DNA from: an uncultured Methylococcaceae bacterium
GTDB lineage: Bacteria; Pseudomonadota; Gammaproteobacteria; Methylococcales; Methylomonadaceae
Assembly: GCA_903945375.1 (NCBI GenBank)
Contig: CAJAVP010000040.1
Span: 1 to 54,097, forward strand
Length of the DNA: 54,097 nucleotides
Reading direction: 5' to 3'
Shown here: piece by piece, positions 8,743-17,900 of the stretch
Layout of the letters: every line of letters begins with the position of its first letter
Numbering within the stretch: the first letter of the stretch is position 1
The notes under the pieces: generated by a model
Databases searched by the model: none
Told to the model about the DNA's origin: nothing
What the model saw: only the letters and a program-made list of their open reading frames with translations
Made by a program: the position numbers and the translations under genes

Positions 8743-9786
8743 CTACATGCCAGGTATTTTTTTTGATCTATCTATTGGTATATGAATAAACTTTTTAATC
8801 ATCTGACTAGCATAATCATCAATATTATCTAGCATCGCATGACTTGGTCTATTACAGGGACCACACACTAAATTTTCATTTCGCCTTCCATCTAAATGCT
8901 GTAAACGCAGTAAATTAAATTCAGAAGAATTCCAAATTTCAAGTAATGTTTGCTTAGTCACATCGCCCACAATAATTTTTCTATTCCAATCAGTAAAGCA
9001 CGGACTTACTGTACCATCTACATTAATCATCATATTGTAAAAAATATGTGGACATATTTTTTTTTCTTGAATATCTTGCTGAAATATACCTTTTTTTGAA
9101 TTAAAGTTAAGATCTTCAGTTACATTAAAGCTATTCCATGATGAAAATAAATTTTCAACAAATATTCTGTCACAGTAGTCTCCGAATAAACCAAAAAACT
9201 CTTTTTTTTCATTTTCAGTAATTAAATTTTCTGGTATCTTAATAAAAATTTCTGTGGATTTTTTGTTATTATAAGCCCATTTGATATTTTCATGAAGTAG
9301 CCGAAAATCAATTTTACAACATGTGTATTTTTCGTATTGCCTATCATTTATGCCATAGATAGATATATTAATTCTATTAATCCCTGCATCAAATAGTTTT
9401 TCACATATATCGGGGGTCATAAGAACACCATTTGTTGTAGTATCTATGAAGTCAACATATCCACTTTTTTTTGCGTATAAAACCATTTCTACCAGTTTTT
9501 TATTTAAGAAAGGTTCGCCTTCTTTCCAAAGGCGTAACATTTTTATTCTGTCGGGAAAAAGCGAGAGTTGATCAATTATTTTTTTGTAGATTTCGAAATC
9601 AATTTCACCCTGATAAATACCTAAACTATTGACTAATGAGGTATCTCCAGCAGGGCAAAAAACACACTTTAGATTACATATGCTAGCAGGGTCAATGATA
9701 ATGTTAAATGGGGTTTTTAAAGGAATAACCTCTTGTAATGGCGTTCTTCCAGTCAAGTTTAATCTTGGTTTTATTTCTGCTTTCAT
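8743..9786 (-). CDS. Radical SAM/SPASM domain protein (paralog 2)
   Basis: This 347-residue paralog of the proteins at 6310 and 11390 begins MKAEIKPRLNLTGRTPLQEV. It carries the radical SAM motif CNLKCVFC (C37, C41, C44). The C-terminal SPASM region has cysteines at ICPHIFY, SPCFTDW and VCGPC. The DNA is strongly AT-rich with several A or T runs of eight or nine, but the frame is intact. Gaps of about 350-400 bases on both sides set it apart from its neighbours, so it may be separately transcribed. The substrate is unknown. Confidence 0.85.
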   Translation of the reverse strand: MKAEIKPRLNLTGRTPLQEVIPLKTPFNIIIDPASICNLKCVFCPAGDTSLVNSLGIYQGEIDFEIYKKIIDQLSLFPDRIKMLRLWKEGEPFLNKKLVEMVLYAKKSGYVDFIDTTTNGVLMTPDICEKLFDAGINRINISIYGINDRQYEKYTCCKIDFRLLHENIKWAYNNKKSTEIFIKIPENLITENEKKEFFGLFGDYCDRIFVENLFSSWNSFNVTEDLNFNSKKGIFQQDIQEKKICPHIFYNMMINVDGTVSPCFTDWNRKIIVGDVTKQTLLEIWNSSEFNLLRLQHLDGRRNENLVCGPCNRPSHAMLDNIDDYASQMIKKFIHIPIDRSKKIPGM

Positions 9787-10181
9787 TTAATTTTCCAAAA
9801 ATTACTCATATATTGTCGATTTATAACCATTTAAATCCCATACCTCTGTATTGATCATTTCAGCTATCGACTTGAATTAAGAGCCAATTGCTAACACCAA
9901 TGAACTCCATTTACGAGAAGTAAAACTGTTTTAGCCGATTAATTTTTTTGATTTGTTAGTTATTATTTCACATCAGCACTAACCAGTGTCAAGCTTAGTC
10001 GTATATGATTGATTATATAAAATATAATTAGCCAATAGCATTGTTCATGAAATAGTCAAATGATTACGTTAATACTTAATTTTAATACTGCCCTTTCCTA
10101 AAAACTGCGATTAAGTCGTCAGGCGGCGTTAGAGAATCCGACCGAGATAACGTGACTAAGGAGAGGCTGAGTCGTTACATT
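9787..10181. other. Intergenic gap within the glycan locus, no gene seen
   Basis: These 395 bases hold no convincing open frame on either strand. The left part, next to the radical SAM gene, is very AT-rich, while the stretch from about 10110 on is richer in G+C. The composition step of the locus therefore falls here. The promoter of the 8743 gene is probably in this gap, but I cannot point to specific -10 or -35 boxes. Confidence 0.4.
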
Positions 10182-11393
10182 TTAATTCTTTAAACTAAAG
10201 TTTTCTGGAAATTTCGCTAAAAAATGGCGCAAACTTCCTTTATTTGTACTGTTTAAACTAAGTAATCTACTATCGGGAATCCCATTTAATTGAAAACTAG
10301 CAAACCATGAACTCGGAGTTTTGCCAAAGATATTTTGAAATTCAATAATCGTTTTTTCTTGCTGCATCAAAACATCGTACTGTTCCCTTAGCCCCATAAG
10401 CATTTTCATGGCAGTAAAATCCGTACGAATATCTTTTATTGCATTAGCCGCCATCATATCTCCTAAATTAGTCTGTTCTGCAAGCTTATAAATAGCAGAT
10501 TGGAACGAAGATTTATCTTTTGTAACGAATCCGGTCTTACCATTTTTTACAATCACCTTCTCTGCTGGATTATCCAATACAACAGGCACAACGCCCATTG
10601 CCATTGCTTCAAGTAGCGCATTTTCAGCCGTCCCATAGTGCAACGGATTGAGTGGATAAGCGAAGATATCCAGATTTGCTAGTTCAGCCGCAATATCTGC
10701 AACATGACCATGAAAACACAATAAATCGGATCGACCTATTGCGGCACATTGCGCTTCAAGCGTGGCTTGATTGGTTAAGTCGCCATACAGATGTAAAGGT
10801 AATGCCGCTTCAGGGAAGCCGGCCACTATTTCAACAATATCAGGGTGTAGCTTGACAAAATCGAGCGTACCAACATAACCCACTCTTAAGCGCTGACGAT
10901 TATTTTTTTCTGGTCTTAAAGGCAATCCATCAACACAGCCACTGGATACCACACTAAAGACTTTATTGCTCTGTTGTACCGAGTCACTTAATAGTGAGCA
11001 AGGTGAGGTGAAAACCACATGCGCCGAAGAATTTAATAACCCTAGCGGAATGCACGGAGAATTTAGCCCGGAGATATGACACCAAACTAACAAGCGCATG
11101 GGCACTGACTCTAACGCGCAAAGAATTCTGGGTATCTCTGGATGATTCCAAAATTCTATCTGAACAATATCCGCTTCGGCGGCATCCGCTTTGACCTGGG
11201 AAATATCAGGTTGCACGTTTACCACGCATCCTGCGGCTTCAATTACTTCAATCGCTTGCCGCTTTTGCGGTTCTTCGAGACACAATACCTCATGCCGTTC
11301 TGTTAAATCTGTAGATGCTTGCTTAATCAGCGTAGACAAAGCCTTACCTACTCCACCACCTAAATGTGGCGTGATATGCAGGATTTTTCTCAT
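10182..11393 (-). CDS. Glycosyltransferase family 4 (GT-B fold)
   Basis: The 403-residue product has the typical GT-B N-terminus (MRKILHITPHLGGGVGKALS) with a glycine-rich loop for the acceptor/donor cleft. A C-terminal GT4 domain contains RLRVGYVGTLD, LHLYGDLTN, and the donor-binding EX7E-like segment ENALLEAMAMGVVPVV, about residues 260-275. It would transfer a sugar from a nucleotide donor to a growing glycan in the cytoplasm. Its ATG overlaps the stop of the upstream radical SAM gene by four bases (11390-11393), so the pair is probably translationally coupled. Base composition is like the dnaE side rather than the AT-rich genes below 9800. Confidence 0.85.
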   Translation of the reverse strand: MRKILHITPHLGGGVGKALSTLIKQASTDLTERHEVLCLEEPQKRQAIEVIEAAGCVVNVQPDISQVKADAAEADIVQIEFWNHPEIPRILCALESVPMRLLVWCHISGLNSPCIPLGLLNSSAHVVFTSPCSLLSDSVQQSNKVFSVVSSGCVDGLPLRPEKNNRQRLRVGYVGTLDFVKLHPDIVEIVAGFPEAALPLHLYGDLTNQATLEAQCAAIGRSDLLCFHGHVADIAAELANLDIFAYPLNPLHYGTAENALLEAMAMGVVPVVLDNPAEKVIVKNGKTGFVTKDKSSFQSAIYKLAEQTNLGDMMAANAIKDIRTDFTAMKMLMGLREQYDVLMQQEKTIIEFQNIFGKTPSSWFASFQLNGIPDSRLLSLNSTNKGSLRHFLAKFPENFSLKN

Positions 11394-12457
11394 AAGGATT
11401 TAGGGATCTGGGTGATTGTACCGGGAATAACGCCTAATGATTCGCCCGCATATTGATTGAATTTCACCAAGAGCTCTTCACGGAAAGCGTCAATATTATC
11501 GGGTAAACAATGACTCAATTGACCACATTGACTGCAAACTGGATTGTTTAATCGTTTCCCTTCAAGATGCTGACGTCGTAACGCATTCATTGGCTCGCCA
11601 TGCCAAATTGATTTGACACCTTGTCTATTAATATCGCCGATAAGTAATTTTCTACCCCAATCCAGAAAACAAGAACTCACTAAGCCGTCGGCATTAATTG
11701 ACATGGAATAAAAAATATAAGGACAGGTATCGGTTGGTCTAATAGGCTGCTGATAAATACCCTGAGTAATTTTGATGCCAGTATGCGCTTCGACATCAAA
11801 CTCTGGCCAACATGGCGCAAAGTTTTCTATAAAAATTCGATCGCAATAATCCCCAAAGGTATCGAGAAATTCTTGACGCTGACTTTCGGTGATTAAATCG
11901 CCAGGAATTTTTATCATTACTTCACACGCCCCTTTGTTGGCATAAAGCCATTTGACATTCTCTACAAAAGTATTGAAGTCAAAATCAACGCCAGTAAATT
12001 TTTTATATTGAGCATTGTTCATACCATCAACTGAAATGTTAATTTTATCCAACCCCGCGTCAAGTAGTGGCGTCATGCGCTCTGGTGTCATTAATGAACC
12101 GTTGGTTGTTGTATCGATAAAGTCAACAAAGCCACTTTGTTTGGCATAAGCAATCATTGCCGCAAGATTTTTGTTAAGCAGTGGCTCACCATCTTTATAC
12201 ATTCGAAGCACTTTAATCGGTTTGGCAAACTCGCCTAAATCGTCAATTATTTTCTTAAACATGTCAAACTTCATGATGCCCTGAAAACGTCCGGTTGCAT
12301 CGATCATATCGCGATGCCCCGTCGGACAAAAAGGACACAGAAAATTACAAGCACTCGATGGATCGACGAAAATAACAAAAGGCGTATCCAGTGGAATGAC
12401 TTCCTGTAAGGGCGTACGATCTTCCAGATTTATACGGGGCTTTATTTCTGCTTTCAT
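11390..12457 (-). CDS. Radical SAM/SPASM domain protein (paralog 3)
   Basis: This 355-residue protein starts MKAEIKPRINLEDRTPLQEV and has the radical SAM motif CNFLCPFC (C37, C41, C44). Its SPASM region has cysteines at TCPYIFY, SSCFLDW, VCSQC and HCLPD. It is homologous along its whole length to the proteins at 8743 and 6310, but its DNA is clearly less AT-rich, so the copies do not look like recent tandem duplicates. It is coupled by a four-base overlap to the glycosyltransferase at 10182. The function is inferred only as sugar- or glycan-related. Confidence 0.87.
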   Translation of the reverse strand: MKAEIKPRINLEDRTPLQEVIPLDTPFVIFVDPSSACNFLCPFCPTGHRDMIDATGRFQGIMKFDMFKKIIDDLGEFAKPIKVLRMYKDGEPLLNKNLAAMIAYAKQSGFVDFIDTTTNGSLMTPERMTPLLDAGLDKINISVDGMNNAQYKKFTGVDFDFNTFVENVKWLYANKGACEVMIKIPGDLITESQRQEFLDTFGDYCDRIFIENFAPCWPEFDVEAHTGIKITQGIYQQPIRPTDTCPYIFYSMSINADGLVSSCFLDWGRKLLIGDINRQGVKSIWHGEPMNALRRQHLEGKRLNNPVCSQCGQLSHCLPDNIDAFREELLVKFNQYAGESLGVIPGTITQIPKSL

Positions 12458-12539
12458 GCTGTTGTGTTTTCAATGGTAGGGTTGAAATTTGACTTGCCAA
12501 TAAAAGTAGTGGCATCAGTCATCCGTACTATTTTCGTCA

Positions 12540-13100
12540 TTAAAGATTAATTCCGCTGAATTGCGTAGTGAGTAAAGGATGCTCTTGATCACGTTCTGAG
12601 CGCAAGGTCACTGGAATGGGCCATTTAATACCCAAAATAGGATCATCACTACGCAAACCACCTTCTGAGCTTGGCACGTAATTGGCGGAGTTAAAATAAA
12701 GTAATTCGCAATTATCCGTTAATGTTTGAAATCCATGTGCAAAACCTTCCGGTATCAATAAAGCAAGATGATTGTCAGCGGATAAAATTTCAGCATACCA
12801 ATGTAGAAACGTCGGTGAATCAGCACGTAAATCCACCGCCACATCCCAAATTTTTCCTCGTTGACAGCTAATCAGCTTCATTTCTGCATCTGGCGGATTT
12901 TGATAATGAAGACCTCTAACGGTACCCTGTTGCGCGGTAAAACTAAAATTAGTTTGAGCCATGGGTTTACACCACCCCGCACTGGTCAATTCTTCAGCAC
13001 AAAAAAGGCGCGAAAAAAAACCCCTAGCATCGCCTAGAGGTTGACGTGTAATGCGCTTAAGACCTGATAGCGGCAAATCAGTTATCAGTAGTCGATTCAT
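12540..13100 (-). CDS. RmlC-like nucleotide-sugar 3,5-epimerase family protein
   Basis: This 186-residue cupin belongs to the dTDP-4-dehydrorhamnose 3,5-epimerase family. Typical segments are GDARGFFSRLF, the catalytic-His strand VRGLHYQ (about residue 60), a KIWDVAVDLR strand with the Asp, PEGFAHGFQTL, and a DDPILGIKWP C-terminal motif. Its start overlaps the stop of the CDP-glucose 4,6-dehydratase gene by four bases. The substrate is therefore probably CDP-4-keto-6-deoxyglucose rather than a dTDP-sugar, as in ascarylose-type pathways. No dTDP-sugar genes are present in the window. Confidence 0.85.
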   Translation of the reverse strand: MNRLLITDLPLSGLKRITRQPLGDARGFFSRLFCAEELTSAGWCKPMAQTNFSFTAQQGTVRGLHYQNPPDAEMKLISCQRGKIWDVAVDLRADSPTFLHWYAEILSADNHLALLIPEGFAHGFQTLTDNCELLYFNSANYVPSSEGGLRSDDPILGIKWPIPVTLRSERDQEHPLLTTQFSGINL

Positions 13101-14164
13101 TCAAGATCCTCGTAAGTAGCAATATCTTGTTCACACAAGGTACGAGCATTCACACCTTTGTGTTGTGCATAGTACCATGCCATTGTCGTTTGAATAGCCT
13201 CTTCAAGTGAAAATCGAGGCTGAAAGCCAAGACACTGACGGGCTTTAGTAATTTCCAAAGTCAACCAATGCGCTTCATATAAATTTTGAGAGGATTCTTT
13301 ATAAGTAATTTCACCTTGCCCATAAGCTTTATTGGCTATTTCTATAACACGACGTACTGTACTGGCTTGTTGAGGCAATGGACCAAAATTATACGCCCCT
13401 GATAATTCTGATTCTTTCCAGAGTTGCTGGGCTAAACACAGGTATCCAGCTAAGGGTTCGAGAACATGCTGCCACGGACGAATAGCTTCCGGACAACGAA
13501 TCTCTAAAACTGAGCCATTTTGCCATGCTCTGATGGCATCAGGAATTAAACGATCAATTGACCAATCCCCGCCACCAATAACATTTCCTGCTCGACAACT
13601 TGCAACCGCAACACCTTGATCCGAAAGAAATGCCTTGCGATAACTGTCAATAATCATTTCACTAGCCGCCTTACTTGCACTATAAGGATCGTGTCCACCC
13701 AGTGGATCAGTTTCACGATAAGGCCAATAACTTTCGTTATTAACGTACACTTTATCCGTTGTAATCATTATGGCAACTCGAATATTTGTCTTATTACGTA
13801 ACGCCTCCAAGATATTCGCTGTCCCCATAATATTCGTTGAAAAGGTATTAATGGGCTCTTGGTAACTGGATCTTACCAACGCTTGTGCGGCTAAATGAAA
13901 TACAATTTCTGGTTGAATACGATTGATCAGATTTGCCAAACGCGTAGTATCGCGAATATCGCAAAAATAACTTTCGCACACACTTTCAATACCCGCTAGA
14001 TTAAATAGATTCGGATGAGAGCTTGGTGCTAAGCTAATACCTGCAATATGAGCATTCATTCGCTTGAGCCATAAGCTTAACCATCCGCCCTTAAAGCCGG
14101 AATGCCCTGTGATCAAAACTTTTTTATCTTGCCAAAAATTATAGTCTGGATAACTGACTTTCAT
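13097..14164 (-). CDS. rfbG: CDP-glucose 4,6-dehydratase
   Basis: The product (355 residues from the ATG at 14164) is a CDP-glucose 4,6-dehydratase, which converts CDP-glucose to CDP-4-keto-6-deoxyglucose. It shows the NAD-binding [12 protein letters not shown] motif near the N-terminus, FHLAAQALV, the TTDKVY strand and the catalytic YSASK (Tyr-x-x-x-Lys). The ATG at 14164 overlaps the stop of the cytidylyltransferase gene (14161-14164), a strong reason to prefer it over the start five codons upstream. Together with rfbF it forms the entry to a CDP-deoxyhexose pathway. The usual next enzyme, the RfbH dehydrase, is not in the window. Confidence 0.93.
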   Translation of the reverse strand: MKVSYPDYNFWQDKKVLITGHSGFKGGWLSLWLKRMNAHIAGISLAPSSHPNLFNLAGIESVCESYFCDIRDTTRLANLINRIQPEIVFHLAAQALVRSSYQEPINTFSTNIMGTANILEALRNKTNIRVAIMITTDKVYVNNESYWPYRETDPLGGHDPYSASKAASEMIIDSYRKAFLSDQGVAVASCRAGNVIGGGDWSIDRLIPDAIRAWQNGSVLEIRCPEAIRPWQHVLEPLAGYLCLAQQLWKESELSGAYNFGPLPQQASTVRRVIEIANKAYGQGEITYKESSQNLYEAHWLTLEITKARQCLGFQPRFSLEEAIQTTMAWYYAQHKGVNARTLCEQDIATYEDLE

Positions 14165-14937
14165 GACCAGATTTTCCAAGGCGCTTTACCGCTGCTCCAT
14201 AATTCTTCAAGAATATTTTTATCTCTTAACGTATCCATCGGCAACCAAAATCCCGGGTGCTCAAAAGCCATCATTTCACCCATAGCCGTTAATTGAGCCA
14301 AAGGCTTGCCTTCCCAACTGGACTCGTCCCCGTCAATCAATGTTAAAACTTTTGGTGAAAGCACAAAGAATCCCCCATTTATTAAACCGCCATCCCCACG
14401 CGGCTTTTCAATAAACTCTGTAACTTGAAAATTATGGTGCTCAATAGCACCATAGCGACCCGGCGGGAGGACGGCGGTGACCGTTGCTAACTTACCGTGT
14501 TTCCTGTGAAAATCAATACTTTGCGTAATATTAACATCACTCACACCATCGCCGTAAGTAAAACAAAACGCCTCGTCGTTTTCGATATATTGAGTGACCC
14601 GTTTCAGGCGTCCACCGGTCAGCGTATCGTCTCCGGTATCCACCAAGGTCACTCGCCAGGGCTCAGCTTTACGTTGATGAACTTCCATGTGATTGTTACC
14701 CATGTCAAATGTAACATCTGACATATGTAGAAAATAGTTGGCGAAATATTCTTTGATAACGTAGCCTTTGTAACCACAACAGATTACAAAATCATTGACA
14801 CCATGAGCAGAATAGAGCTTCATAATGTGCCACAAAATCGGCTTGCCACAGATATCAATCATTGGCTTAGGTTTTAGGTGGGTTTCTTCGGAAATTCTTG
14901 TCCCCAATCCACCCGCTAAAATAACGGCTTTCATCAT
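14161..14937 (-). CDS. rfbF: Glucose-1-phosphate cytidylyltransferase
   Basis: The 258-residue product makes CDP-glucose from CTP and glucose 1-phosphate. It has the nucleotidyltransferase signature [19 protein letters not shown] at the N-terminus, then [16 protein letters not shown], a [11 protein letters not shown] metal-binding Asp strand (about residue 130) and [18 protein letters not shown]. Length and order of motifs match RfbF. It is the first sugar-nucleotide gene of the locus, directly downstream of the giant TPR-GT41 gene, with a very short gap (14938-14943). Confidence 0.93.
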   Translation of the reverse strand: MMKAVILAGGLGTRISEETHLKPKPMIDICGKPILWHIMKLYSAHGVNDFVICCGYKGYVIKEYFANYFLHMSDVTFDMGNNHMEVHQRKAEPWRVTLVDTGDDTLTGGRLKRVTQYIENDEAFCFTYGDGVSDVNITQSIDFHRKHGKLATVTAVLPPGRYGAIEHHNFQVTEFIEKPRGDGGLINGGFFVLSPKVLTLIDGDESSWEGKPLAQLTAMGEMMAFEHPGFWLPMDTLRDKNILEELWSSGKAPWKIWS

Positions 14938-14943
14938 TAATAA

Positions 14944-17900
14944 TTACTCCGCGGTGATGGCTTGATCCCAGATTGTAAACATCGCTTTTTCAAAATCACG
15001 TGCATTGCTCGCCAAATTGCCCGAAACAGAATTTAATAGTCTTTCCCGAAGGTGATAACGAAGTTCCGCCAGCTTTGTTAAATCACCCAGCATTTGCCTA
15101 GCACAATCAATATAAGCTTGCTCGGTATCCACAACCCATTCCTCTAGCCCTATGGCACTGAGTATCGCATCTCCTATACGACCTAAAGGCGGACGTTCAC
15201 GTAAACTGATTGACGGAACGCCCATAAACAAAGCATCAATAGTGGTTGTTCCCACATTATGTGGAAAAGTATCTAATGCAATATCTATATCGTGATAAGA
15301 AAACCAATGGGGTGTTGAATAACGTAAGGTAATCCGTTCTTTAGTAATACCCTGTTGTTCAAATAAGGCATAAAAATAATCACAAACCTCAGGATCTTCA
15401 AAAGGTTTATTATCCAGAATTAATTTAGATAAGGGGATTTCTTTTAATAATTGTGACCACAATTGGATCACTCTATGATTAAGGCGAATCGTTCGAGTTA
15501 AAGAACCAAAAGTTATCTCTGATCGAGTTAATGCGGGGAGTGGATTAACCTCAGGTGCTCCTAGAAAACTTTCTATTTTGTCAATACATAGGGCTATATT
15601 AGGCATGTTGAATATCTTTTCACTAAAATAAGCTTCGCAACCTGATGGCGTATAGCGAGGCGAGCCTAAAAACCAATCAATTGCTTTTAATCCTGTCGTA
15701 TAGGCATAGCCCAGCCAAGTGATTTGTATGGGAGCCGGTTTGTACGCCATGGCTTCCAAACGATTGCCTTCTGTCCAACCGGCAACATCGATCAGAATAT
15801 CAATGTCTTCTTCTTGTATACAATCAATTAATTGCTCATCAAGCATTGCATAAACATTAAGCCATTTGGCGTAATGTTTAAACTGCTCCGAAACACTATC
15901 TAATCCGATTTGGTTGGCAAAAATCATCAAGGTAATTTTTTCAGGATTTATGGCTTGAAATAATGGTAACAAAAATTTGCTGACAGTATGTGCACGAAAA
16001 TCGCCACCGATAAAACCTATTCGTAAGACTTTTTTGGGTTTTGGCTTTTTGGTATGTCGCCACGGTAGTTGATTAAGTTTTTCACATTCTGACTCATACA
16101 GCGCATAAAGCTGTTGTGCAGACAAATCCGGATGGTAGTTAGCTGCAAAAAGCAGTGTATGGTTAATCGCTGTTGATTCTTTGTTTTTTCGTAATTGAGT
16201 AATGGCCTCGTCAATCATCGCTAATTTTTGATATACAATACCCAGAGTGGAATTAGCTAATAATGACTGCGGATTTAATGTAAGACTACGTTCTAACAAG
16301 TGTTTAGCAACCAATAAACGATCGCCTTTTTCCAATAAAGATCCCATGTTAGCAAGATAGACGGCATTATTTGGGCATAGCTTCATGGCCATTTTTAAAC
16401 AAGTAAGCGCTTCATCACCGCGTGCGGAATCTCGATAAATGACACCCAGCGCATTCCACGACTCATGATGCGTTTCATCTAAAGCCAGTAATTTCAAATA
16501 CGCTTGTTCGGCCTCATCATAGCGTCGAAAGGCTTGTAAGGTTACGCCCAGATTAAACCAGCCAGATACATAGTGGGCGTCATGTTCAACGGATTGTTGA
16601 AAACAACGGAGTGCTTCGTGATGATTGCCTTGTAAATACAAAGACATTCCTAAATTTAACCAGGCACGCGCCTCGCGTGGATTACACTTTAAAACCTCCC
16701 TAAAATAAAATTCGGCTTCATTAAGTTCTTTTTCTTGTAAATAACGTGTGCCCACCGCTAAACGGGCATTAACCCAGTCAATATCTCGCTCAATGAGTAA
16801 TACATCGATATCTGATAAGTTCTTATCGGAACAAAATCTGTACCACGCTTGCGTCAAAGCGGCCTGATAATATAAGGCATTACCTTGATAATCCATGAGT
16901 GACGACAGCTGAAAACGCTGCCTAAGCCGCAATCGAAGCAACGCTAATTTTTCAATATCACTGGCATGTATAACAGCTTTATTAATGTAATCTTCAACAT
17001 TACTCGCAATCCAATCCGTTAAACCAACCGAGCTAATTATAGAGTCACCTAATCGACCTAGCGGTGGACGTTCACTAAGTGTTAACACCGGTAAGCCTTT
17101 CCATAAGGCTTCAACAGTTGTTGAACCGGCATTATGTGGAAAAGGATCTAAGGCAATGTCAATTTCATCATAAGCGCTCCAATGGGGACGCGTATTTAAT
17201 AAATCGATCCGCTCTAAACGAATGCCACCTAGTAAAAATTGTTTTTGTAACAACGCCTTAGTTTCCTGTTCAACAACTTGAGGATGATCTAAGCGCAAAC
17301 GCGCAGTCGGCAAGCTTTGCATAATACGAATCCAAGCGGCAATGACTTTCGTATTTAACCGTACGGATCTTGATAAACAACCAAAAGTAACAAAACCATT
17401 CCGCTTTGCGGGTGATTCTGCAACACTCAATGAAGGAATTTCTGGATAAAAAGCGGATGTGTTATGCGGGAAACGTATCAATTTTTCAGTATATAGATGG
17501 CTTGCTTCTGCCGGTGCACAGTAGATATCTGCGATAAAGTAATCAATAGTCGTTAATCCTGTTGTATAAGCCGTCCCCATCATTGTGCTGATTTGTACAG
17601 GAGCCGCTTTTGCTGCAAAGACTAAAAGACAATTACCTGCCGTATGAGAAGCTAAATCAATCAATATATCAATTTTATCCCGCCGAATTAGATCAACAAT
17701 ATCTTTATTGGGTTGCCATCGAATATCACGCCAACAATCGGCTTTTTGCTTAAAAACCTCAGTTTCTGCATCTTCTTTTATCGTATTAGAATAGAGTGTC
17801 CAGTGAAAGTTGTCTCGATCGACTCTATCCAGTAACGGATAGATAAAAAAACGAATAACATGCCGACAAAAATCGCCTGATACCAAACCTACCCGAATTT

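Noticed and set aside
9057-9065. T9 run (A9 on the coding strand) inside the radical SAM gene at 8743, plus T8 runs nearby, as further phase-variation switches
   Set aside because: The frame is intact and such runs are common in this very AT-rich DNA; unlike the G10 tract they are not out of keeping with local composition.
12540-14937. A dTDP-L-rhamnose pathway based on the RmlC-like gene
   Set aside because: The adjacent genes are CTP-dependent RfbF and CDP-glucose 4,6-dehydratase, and no rmlA/B/D is present, so a CDP-sugar is more likely.
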